Origin: Muricoccus roseus
Lineage (GTDB): Bacteria; Pseudomonadota; Alphaproteobacteria; Acetobacterales; Acetobacteraceae
NCBI RefSeq assembly: GCF_900141905.1
Contig: NZ_FQZF01000003.1
Location: 62,001 to 126,000 of the forward strand
Direction of reading: 5' to 3'
DNA length: 64,000 nt
Positions 58,101 through 64,000 of the stretch are shown in pieces; position 1 is the first letter of the stretch; each line of letters starts with the position of its first letter. The translations under genes were made by a program, and so were the position numbers. The notes below the pieces were generated by a model. The model did no database searches and was not told the DNA's origin. It saw nothing but the letters and a program-made list of their open reading frames with translations.

Positions 58101-58466
58101 TCAGCCGACGCCGACGATCCGCCAAGCGAATTCACGCCCGTCCGGCTCGGAGATGGTGACGTTCTCCCCAGGGCGGCAGGGAGCCGAGCCACGGATCACG
58201 GCCTGGATCGGCGCATCCACAGGGCTGTCGTCGCGCCGGAAGAAGCGCAGGGCCCAGCCCTGGTCGGGGTCATAGACCACATCGCCATCCATCAGCCCCT
58301 GGCCGGGCCAGAACCGCCGCGCATGCCAGGTGGCGGAATCGGCCTGCCAAGCAGCCGGGTCGGGGAATCCCTGGCGGTCGAGCGTCAGCTGCACCTCGTA
58401 GCGGTGCTCGGGGCTGCCCTCGGGCAGGCCGCTTCCGCCGCTCGGCGACAGGACGACGAGCGGCAT
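58101..58466 (-). CDS. Small hypothetical protein
   Basis: A 121-residue protein with no signal peptide and no known domain. It starts MPLVVLSPSGGSGLPEGSPE with a perfect GAGGAGGT ribosome site upstream of ATG 58466. Tryptophans and short strands (WHARRFWPGQGLMDGDVVYD; VTISEPDGREFAWRIVGVG) suggest a small beta-rich fold. It lies 38 bases downstream of kup on the same strand, so it may be cotranscribed. Function is unknown. Confidence 0.65.
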   Translation of the reverse strand: MPLVVLSPSGGSGLPEGSPEHRYEVQLTLDRQGFPDPAAWQADSATWHARRFWPGQGLMDGDVVYDPDQGWALRFFRRDDSPVDAPIQAVIRGSAPCRPGENVTISEPDGREFAWRIVGVG

Positions 58467-58504
58467 GCGGACCTCCTCTGCTCAGCTTCGTGGCGGTGCG
58501 GTGC

Positions 58505-60385
58505 CTAGATGGCCACCCGCACGCCCAGTTCGACTACGCGATCACTGGGGATACGGAAAAACTCGGTCGCCGGAACCGAGTTGCGCGACATGATACCGAA
58601 CAGCCATTGCTGCCAACGCGCCATCTTCGGGATGGCGGAGGCGACCACGGTTTCACGGCCGAGGAAGTAGGAGGCCTGCATCGGCTCATAGTCGACGCCG
58701 ACCTCCCGCAGCCCCTCCAGCTCACGCGGGATGTTCGGGCTCTCCTGGAAGCCGTAGCAGAGCGAGACCCGGTGGATCCCGGGCGCCAGTTCCTCGACGC
58801 GCCGGCGGTCCGTCACCTGCGGCACGTCCTCGTTGTTCACGGTCACGAAGAGGACGCGCTCATGCAGAACCTTGTTATGCTTCAGGTTGTGCAGGAGCGC
58901 GCTCGGCACGTAGTCCGCCTGGCTGGTCATGAACACCGCGATCCCGGGCACGCGCACCGTGCGGGATTGCGGGAGGCGGGCGAGGAACGACTTCAGCGGC
59001 AGGCTGTCCTGGCGGAACCGGCTGAACAGGAGATCCCGCCCGCGGTGCCAGGTGAGCATCATGGCGAAGATCGCGCCGCCCAGGAGCAGAGGCACCCAGC
59101 CGCCATCCGGGATTTTCAGGACGTTGGAGATGAAGAAGGCCATGTCGAGCAGGAAGAGCGGCGTGAAAACCGCGATCACCAGAGGCAACGACCAGCCGAA
59201 CTTACGCCTGAAGACCAGCCCGGCGAGGGTCGAGGTGGCCAGGAAGGTCCCGGTCACGGCAAGGCCATAGGCGGCCGCGAGGCTGTCCGAGTTGCGGAAG
59301 GCGACGACCAGTACCACCACGCCCATCAGGAGCGCGAAGTTCACCTGAGGCATGTAGATCTGCCCCTCTTCCGTCTCGCTGGTATGGCGCACCACCAGCC
59401 GGGGCAGGAAGCCCAGCTGCACGCACTGGCGGGCGATGGAATAGGCGCCCGAGATCATGGCCTGGCTGGCGATGATGGTGGCCGCGGTGGCCAGGATGAC
59501 CAGGGGCAGGCGCAGCCATTCGGGCGCGAGCAGGTAGAAGGGATTCTCCAGCGCCGACCGGTCGGACAGCATGAGCGCACCCTGGCCGAGATAGTTCAAT
59601 GCAAGCGCCGGCAGGACGAAGGCGACCCAGGCGACCTGGATGGGCCGGCGGCCGAAATGCCCCATATCGGCGTAAAGCGCCTCCGCCCCCGTGACCGCGA
59701 GCACCACGGAACCGAGGGCGATGAAGGCGGCCAGGTGATAGGCCAAGGCGAAGCGCACGGCGTAATGCGGCGAGAGGGCGACGAGCACTTCCGGCTCCCG
59801 CACCACCTCGATGAGCCCGAGCAGGCCGATCACGCCGAACCAGAGGACCGTGATGGGCCCGAAGATGGCGCCCATGCTGCCCGTGCCGCGGTACTGCACC
59901 AGGAAGAGCCCCAGCAGCACGGCCAGCGAGACCGGGACGACCGCCCCCTCGAAGGCGGGAGAGATCACCTTCAGCCCCTCCACGGCCGAGAGGACCGAGA
60001 TGGCGGGGGTGATGACGCCGTCCCCGAAGAAGAGGGCCGCCCCGGCGATCCCCACGAGTGCGATGGTCCAGCGCCCGCGCTCCGTGATGGCGGCCCGCTG
60101 AGCCAGGGCCATCAGGGCGAGGATGCCTCCCTCCCCCTTGTTGTCGGCCCGCATGACAAGCCAGACATATTTCACCGTCACCACGATGATGAGCGACCAG
60201 ATGATCAGGCTGAGGATGCCCAGAATCTCCCAGCGCTCCAGCCCATCCGAGGAGAAATGGAGCAGCGCTGCCCGCATCGCGTAGAGCGGGCTGGTTCCGA
60301 TGTCCCCGTAGACGATTCCCAAGACGCCCAGGAGGACGGCGGCGTTGAGAGGCTGCCGGTCGCCTTGGGTGGCCGCTGATGTCAC
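58505..60385 (-). CDS. kup: Kup potassium transporter
   Basis: A 626-residue low-affinity K+:H+ symporter of the KUP/HAK family. About 12 spans carry [38 protein letters not shown] and [39 protein letters not shown] follows, and a large cytoplasmic C-terminus ends in [17 protein letters not shown] chose GTG 60385; a GTG at 60463 would start inside an inverted repeat. The 626-residue length matches typical Kup. K+ uptake for osmotic balance is the expected role. Confidence 0.95.
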   Translation of the reverse strand: MTSAATQGDRQPLNAAVLLGVLGIVYGDIGTSPLYAMRAALLHFSSDGLERWEILGILSLIIWSLIIVVTVKYVWLVMRADNKGEGGILALMALAQRAAITERGRWTIALVGIAGAALFFGDGVITPAISVLSAVEGLKVISPAFEGAVVPVSLAVLLGLFLVQYRGTGSMGAIFGPITVLWFGVIGLLGLIEVVREPEVLVALSPHYAVRFALAYHLAAFIALGSVVLAVTGAEALYADMGHFGRRPIQVAWVAFVLPALALNYLGQGALMLSDRSALENPFYLLAPEWLRLPLVILATAATIIASQAMISGAYSIARQCVQLGFLPRLVVRHTSETEEGQIYMPQVNFALLMGVVVLVVAFRNSDSLAAAYGLAVTGTFLATSTLAGLVFRRKFGWSLPLVIAVFTPLFLLDMAFFISNVLKIPDGGWVPLLLGGAIFAMMLTWHRGRDLLFSRFRQDSLPLKSFLARLPQSRTVRVPGIAVFMTSQADYVPSALLHNLKHNKVLHERVLFVTVNNEDVPQVTDRRRVEELAPGIHRVSLCYGFQESPNIPRELEGLREVGVDYEPMQASYFLGRETVVASAIPKMARWQQWLFGIMSRNSVPATEFFRIPSDRVVELGVRVAI

Positions 60386-60437
60386 GTCCGTGGTCCGCGT
60401 CGGTTGATGGGCGGCGGCATATGGCCGCCGCCCCGGA

Positions 60438-60473
60438 GGCTGCAACCCCCATGGCCGTCCCACGGTTGCAGCC
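60438..60473. repeat. Perfect 10-bp inverted repeat upstream of kup
   Basis: GGCTGCAACC at 60438-60447 and GGTTGCAGCC at 60464-60473 are perfect inverted copies 16 bases apart. They lie between aapP and kup, both leftward, so the hairpin may end the aap transcript or regulate kup. No T run is present. Confidence 0.6.
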
Positions 60474-60530
60474 CCGTCATGCGTTTGAAGGCGGAACGAG
60501 GCAACGGCCGCCCCCCTCCGCGATTCGCGC

Positions 60531-61325
60531 TCAGTGGCCGCGCAGGATCTGCGAGAGGAACATCTTCAGACGGTCGGTGGAAGGATTGCTGAAGAGCTGC
60601 TCCGGCGCCCCCTGCTCCACCACCTCGCCCCGGTCCATGAAGACCACCCGGTCGGCCACCTGGCGGGCGAAGCCCATCTCATGGGTGACGCAGATCATCG
60701 TCATCCCGTCCTCGGCCAGCCCGACCATGGTGTCGAGCACCTCCTTGATCATCTCGGGGTCCAGGGCGGAGGTCGGCTCGTCGAAGAGCATGATCTTCGG
60801 CTTCATGCAGAGCGCGCGCGCGATGGCGACGCGCTGCTGCTGGCCGCCGGAGAGCTGGCCCGGATACTTCCGCGCCTGGTCCGGGATCTTCACGCGGGTG
60901 AGGTAATGCATCGCCAGCTCCTCCGCGTCCTTCTTCGGCATGCGGCGGACCCAGATAGGGGCGAGGGTGCAGTTCTCCAGGATGGTGAGGTGCGGGAAGA
61001 GGTTGAAGGACTGGAAGACCATGCCGACCTCGCGCCGGATCGCATCCAACGCGCGCACGTCGTCGGTCAGCTCGGTGCCGTCCACGACGATCCGGCCTTC
61101 CTGGTGCTGCTCAAGCCGGTTGATGCAGCGGATCATGGTGGACTTGCCGGAACCCGAAGGCCCGCAGACCACCACCCGCTCCCCGGTCGCAACCTCGAGC
61201 GAGATGTCCCGCAGGACATGCATGGAGCCGTACCACTTGTTCACCTTGTCCAGCAGGATGGCCGGGGGCGCGTCCGTGCGGATCGAGGAAGCAATATGGA
61301 GTTCGGTGTCGAGGGCGGCGCTCAT
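60531..61325 (-). CDS. aapP: Polar amino-acid ABC ATPase (AapP)
   Basis: A 264-residue ATPase of the general L-amino-acid importer. Walker A is [19 protein letters not shown]-loop [13 protein letters not shown], signature [17 protein letters not shown] and Walker [16 protein letters not shown]. The C-terminus ends [19 protein letters not shown] 61325 follows AAGGAAG. It is last of the aapJQMP operon; GlnQ-type homologs are similar, but AapQ/AapM above it favour AapP. Confidence 0.94.
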   Translation of the reverse strand: MSAALDTELHIASSIRTDAPPAILLDKVNKWYGSMHVLRDISLEVATGERVVVCGPSGSGKSTMIRCINRLEQHQEGRIVVDGTELTDDVRALDAIRREVGMVFQSFNLFPHLTILENCTLAPIWVRRMPKKDAEELAMHYLTRVKIPDQARKYPGQLSGGQQQRVAIARALCMKPKIMLFDEPTSALDPEMIKEVLDTMVGLAEDGMTMICVTHEMGFARQVADRVVFMDRGEVVEQGAPEQLFSNPSTDRLKMFLSQILRGH

Positions 61326-61345
61326 GGCGGCTTCCTTCTCGGTTC

Positions 61346-62488
61346 TCAGCGGTTCCGGTGGCGGTTCAGTTCCGCCTCCAGGTTCTGGCTGTAGCGGGAC
61401 ATGGCGAAGCAGTAGATGAAGTAGATGACCGAGATCGCGATGTAGACCTCGACGCCGAAGCCTTGCCAGGCCGGCTCCACGATCGCGGTCTTGCCGGCAG
61501 TCAGCAGGTCGAAAATGCCGATGATCAGGACCAGCGACGTGTCCTTGAAGAAGCCGATGAAGGTGTTCACCAGCGGCGGGATGACGAGGCGCAGCGCCTG
61601 CGGCAGGATGATGAAGCCGGTCTTCTGCCAGTAGGACAGGCCCAGCGCTTCGGCCGCCTCGTACTGGCCCTTCGGCAGCGCCTGCAGGCCGCCGCGCACC
61701 ACCTCGGCGAGGTAGGCGCCGGCGAAGAGGATCACGGCCACCTGGGCGCGGAGCAGCTTGTCGATGTTCAGCCCTTCCGGGAGGAAGAGGGGGAACATGA
61801 CGCTCGCCATGAAGAGAAGGCTGATCAGCGGTACGCCGCGGATCAGCTCCACATAGGCGATGCAGAGGACCCGGATGGCCGGCATGGAGGAGCGGCGCCC
61901 GAGTGCGACAAGGATCGCGAGCGGGAAGGCGAAGGCCAGACCGAAGGTGGCGAGGATGAGGGTGATCGGAAGGCCGCCCCAGCGCTCCTGCGGGACATAG
62001 GACAGGCCGAACACGCCGCCCCACATCAGGATGCCGATGGCGGTCAGCGTCACGGCCCAGACCACCGCCAGTTCCCAGCGCCAGAAGCGCCGCATGGCGG
62101 AGACGACATAAAGCGCCGTGAAGAGCAGGCAGACCAGCGCCGGGCGCCAGTGCTCCTCATAGGGGTAGGTGCCAAAGAGGATGAAGCGGTGCTTCTCGGT
62201 GATCACCGCCCAGCAGGCGCCGGGGGTGGCCGAGTTCTTCAGGGCGCGGCAGGCCTGGGTCTGGTTGTTGTCGACCGACCAGATCGCATTGATGAAGGCC
62301 CAGTCCACGAAGCTGATGGCGTAGCGAACGATGAAATAGGCCAGCACGAGCGTGACCGCCGTGTTCAGCCAGGAGGAAAACAGATTCGCCCGGAACCAGG
62401 CAATCGGCCCCGTGGTCAGGGCCGGTGGCTGCCGCGGCGCCGCTTCCGGCACGCCGGCGACGGAGGTGTTGAGGGGGATGTCGCTCAT
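61346..62488 (-). CDS. aapM: General L-amino-acid permease AapM
   Basis: A 380-residue polar-amino-acid permease. The His/Glu-type 3TM (HisM) core begins after a long N-terminal part with a periplasmic loop ([20 protein letters not shown]) typical of AapM. The core has [10 protein letters not shown]-like [20 protein letters not shown] and [20 protein letters not shown], with EAA loop [20 protein letters not shown]. About eight spans. It follows aapQ by 13 bases. Confidence 0.94.
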   Translation of the reverse strand: MSDIPLNTSVAGVPEAAPRQPPALTTGPIAWFRANLFSSWLNTAVTLVLAYFIVRYAISFVDWAFINAIWSVDNNQTQACRALKNSATPGACWAVITEKHRFILFGTYPYEEHWRPALVCLLFTALYVVSAMRRFWRWELAVVWAVTLTAIGILMWGGVFGLSYVPQERWGGLPITLILATFGLAFAFPLAILVALGRRSSMPAIRVLCIAYVELIRGVPLISLLFMASVMFPLFLPEGLNIDKLLRAQVAVILFAGAYLAEVVRGGLQALPKGQYEAAEALGLSYWQKTGFIILPQALRLVIPPLVNTFIGFFKDTSLVLIIGIFDLLTAGKTAIVEPAWQGFGVEVYIAISVIYFIYCFAMSRYSQNLEAELNRHRNR

Positions 62489-62501
62489 CTCGGTGCTCCC
62501 C

Positions 62502-63704
62502 TCAGCGCTCGACCAGGGCGATACGTGAGTTGTACCAGTTCATGAAGAAGCTGATCGAGAGGGAGATGGTCAGGTAGACCGCCATGATGATGGCGATGCC
62601 CTCGATCGCCTGTCCCGTCTGGTTCAGGGTGGTGTTGGCGATGCTGACGATGTCCTGGTAGCCGATGGCAACGGCCAGGGAGGAGTTCTTGGTCAGGTTC
62701 AGGTATTGGCTGGTCATCGGCGGCACGATCACGCGCAGCGCCTGGGGCAGTACGATCTGGCGCAGCACGGTGCTGGAACGCAGGCCGAGCGCCTGTGCGG
62801 CCTCCCACTGGCCATGCGGCACCGCGAGGATACCGGCGCGCACGATCTCGGCGATGAAACCGGCCGTATAGGTGGTCAGGCCGATCAGCAGCGCGAAGTA
62901 TTCGGGGCTGATCGTCATGCCGCCACGGAAGTTGAAGCCCCGCAGCTCTGGCCAGTCGATGGCGGTGGGCGCGCCGCCCAGGCTCCAGACGACCAGGGGC
63001 AGCCCGACCAGGAGGCCCAGGGCCGCCGGCCAGATCGGACGCGGCCGGCCGTCCTGCATCTGCTTCCGGCGCATGGCCTTCGCATAGAGCCAGGTGGCGA
63101 AGCACCCCGCAACGAAGGCGAGCAGCGCCCAGCTATGCGCGACCTGCCAATCCAGGAAGGGGAGCTTGAGCCCGCGGTTCGAAAGGAAGACGCCCGCGAC
63201 CGGATTGAGTGCCTGGCGGGGCCCCGGCAGGCCCTGGAGGATGGTGTACCAGAACAGCAGCTGGAGCAGCAGCGGCACGTCGCGGATCAGCTCGACATAG
63301 ACCGCGGCTATCTTCGACAGCAGCCAGTTCTTCGAAAGCCGGGCGATGCCGATGACCGTGCCCAGGGTGGTGGCGAGCACGATACCGACGACCGCGACCT
63401 TCAGCGTGTTCAACACGCCGACGGTCAGCGCGCGCAGATAGGTGCTCGCGGGGGTGTACTCGATGAGGTGCTCACCGATGGGCAGGCCGGCTTCCCGGTT
63501 CAGGAAGCCGAAGCCGGTGGCGATGCGGCGCACCTCGAGATTATGCTGCGTGTTGCGGACCAGCCACCAAATGACGCCGATCACGGCGCCGACGATCAGC
63601 ACCTGCCACACAATGGCCCTGACGCGCTCATCGGCCCATGTCAGCCGGATCTGCCGTTTTGGCGGGGTGCGGAGGTGCCGCGGGTCGGTTGCGGTCTGCG
63701 ACAT
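62502..63704 (-). CDS. aapQ: General L-amino-acid permease AapQ
   Basis: A 400-residue permease of the aap importer. The N-terminal span (VWQVLIVGAVIGVIWWLVRN) precedes RNTQHNLEVRRIATGFGFLN, typical of AapQ. The core includes VELIRDVPLLLQLLFWYTIL, and the EAA loop WEAAQALGLRSSTVLRQIVL. ATG 63704 is chosen; GTG 63746 lies inside an 11-bp stem-loop. The stem-loop separates it from aapJ. Confidence 0.94.
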   Translation of the reverse strand: MSQTATDPRHLRTPPKRQIRLTWADERVRAIVWQVLIVGAVIGVIWWLVRNTQHNLEVRRIATGFGFLNREAGLPIGEHLIEYTPASTYLRALTVGVLNTLKVAVVGIVLATTLGTVIGIARLSKNWLLSKIAAVYVELIRDVPLLLQLLFWYTILQGLPGPRQALNPVAGVFLSNRGLKLPFLDWQVAHSWALLAFVAGCFATWLYAKAMRRKQMQDGRPRPIWPAALGLLVGLPLVVWSLGGAPTAIDWPELRGFNFRGGMTISPEYFALLIGLTTYTAGFIAEIVRAGILAVPHGQWEAAQALGLRSSTVLRQIVLPQALRVIVPPMTSQYLNLTKNSSLAVAIGYQDIVSIANTTLNQTGQAIEGIAIIMAVYLTISLSISFFMNWYNSRIALVER

Positions 63705-63743
63705 CCGGTGGGCCTTCGTCTCTTCTTGTTCTTCGATGGGGAT

Positions 63744-63771
63744 CACGGGGGCCCTGTGAAGGGCCCCCGTG
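63744..63771 (-). other. Stem-loop between aapJ and aapQ
   Basis: A perfect 11-bp stem (CACGGGGGCCC / GGGCCCCCGTG) with a 6-base loop lies 8 bases after the aapJ stop. No T run follows on the minus strand, so an mRNA-stabilising or attenuating element is more likely than a full terminator. This would give more binding protein than permease. Confidence 0.6.
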
Positions 63772-63779
63772 ACGTCGGA

Positions 63780-64000
63780 TCAGCGGAAGGGCATCGCGTA
63801 TTGCTGGCCGCCCGGGGTGGTCCAGAGCGCGTTCGGGCCACGCTGGATGCCGATCGGCTGCAGGTGCCGGGCGAAGATCTCGCCGTAGTTGCCGGTCGCC
63901 CGGATGACGTTCACCGCCCACTCGTTCGGCACGCCAAGCATCTGCCCGAGCCCGCCATTCTTGCCGAGCATGCGCTGCACCTCGGGACGGGTGTCGTTCG
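63780..64000 (-). CDS. aapJ: Amino-acid-binding protein AapJ, C-terminal end only
   Basis: The final 73 codons of an amino-acid binding protein, cut by the right edge. The readable end is RMLGKNGGLGQMLGVPNEWA, VNVIRATGNYGEIFARHLQP and IGIQRGPNALWTTPGGQQYA, with the closing MPFR as in AapJ. The N-terminal part and signal peptide are outside the window. It leads the aapJQMP operon and probably binds several L-amino acids. Confidence 0.9.
   Translation of the reverse strand, partial: NDTRPEVQRMLGKNGGLGQMLGVPNEWAVNVIRATGNYGEIFARHLQPIGIQRGPNALWTTPGGQQYAMPFR

Noticed and set aside
58490-60379. A 629-codon plus-strand frame opposite kup
   Set aside because: It follows the reverse codons of a clear Kup transporter; no ribosome site or domain supports it.

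Overview
The window is chromosomal DNA of very high GC content from an alphaproteobacterium, most likely Acetobacteraceae of the Roseomonas type. This rests on the leftward enoyl-CoA hydratase-rpsT-dnaA-dnaN-recF-gyrB block, the alphaproteobacterial set cytochrome c / kdsB / pheA, an AapJQMP amino-acid transporter, and several orphan periplasmic binding proteins of the Bug (tripartite tricarboxylate) and TRAP families. Genus is inference. Genes are tightly packed, with many 4-base stop/start overlaps and no gene-free stretch above 300 bases. I saw no insertion sequence, prophage, CRISPR array or rRNA.

Layout. 1-2.3 kb: partial gamma-glutamyltransferase and a frame-shifted aromatic/DYD repeat protein of unknown role. 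2.4-5.2 kb: mutM, a histidine phosphatase, a glutathione S-transferase and a flavin reductase. 5.2-13.3 kb: the replication block. 13.3-21 kb: two DMT permeases, two orphan Bug proteins, a SIMPL protein, a PH-domain protein, a KefB-type antiporter and a hydrolase. 21-26.4 kb: a formylglycine-type sulfatase, moaB, a cupin with a Gly-rich tail, and an amino-acid catabolic pair (dehydratase plus FAD oxidase) divergent from metNI and two metQ copies (26.7-30 kb). 30.1-32.3 kb: a lytic transglycosylase-SPOR lipoprotein and a SlyB-like lipoprotein.

32.4-42.6 kb is a surface-polysaccharide locus: ABC-2 exporter (Wzm/Wzt), GDP-perosamine synthase (Per), a NeuD/PerB-type acetyltransferase, Gmd, Rmd, three GT4 glycosyltransferases and an SGNH hydrolase. 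Gmd makes GDP-4-keto-6-deoxymannose, which Per would aminate to GDP-perosamine and Rmd would reduce to GDP-D-rhamnose, so the locus probably builds a perosamine/rhamnose glycan exported by the ABC route.

42.6-50.6 kb: an M17 aminopeptidase, a MarR regulator and a yejABEF peptide importer operon with an added membrane protein. 50.6-54.9 kb: hisN, membrane cytochrome c, kdsB-pheA and an orphan DctP. 55-58.5 kb: uppP, a small secreted protein, a CoA-transferase pair, tRNA-Ala(GGC) and a small hypothetical gene. 58.5-64 kb: kup and the aapJQMP operon, with aapJ cut by the window edge.

The strongest points for follow-up are the broken repeat protein, the perosamine/rhamnose locus, the divergent amino-acid uptake/catabolism module with its operator-like dyad, and the peptide repeat held by selection in the transglycosylase. 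No clearly new multi-gene system was seen.
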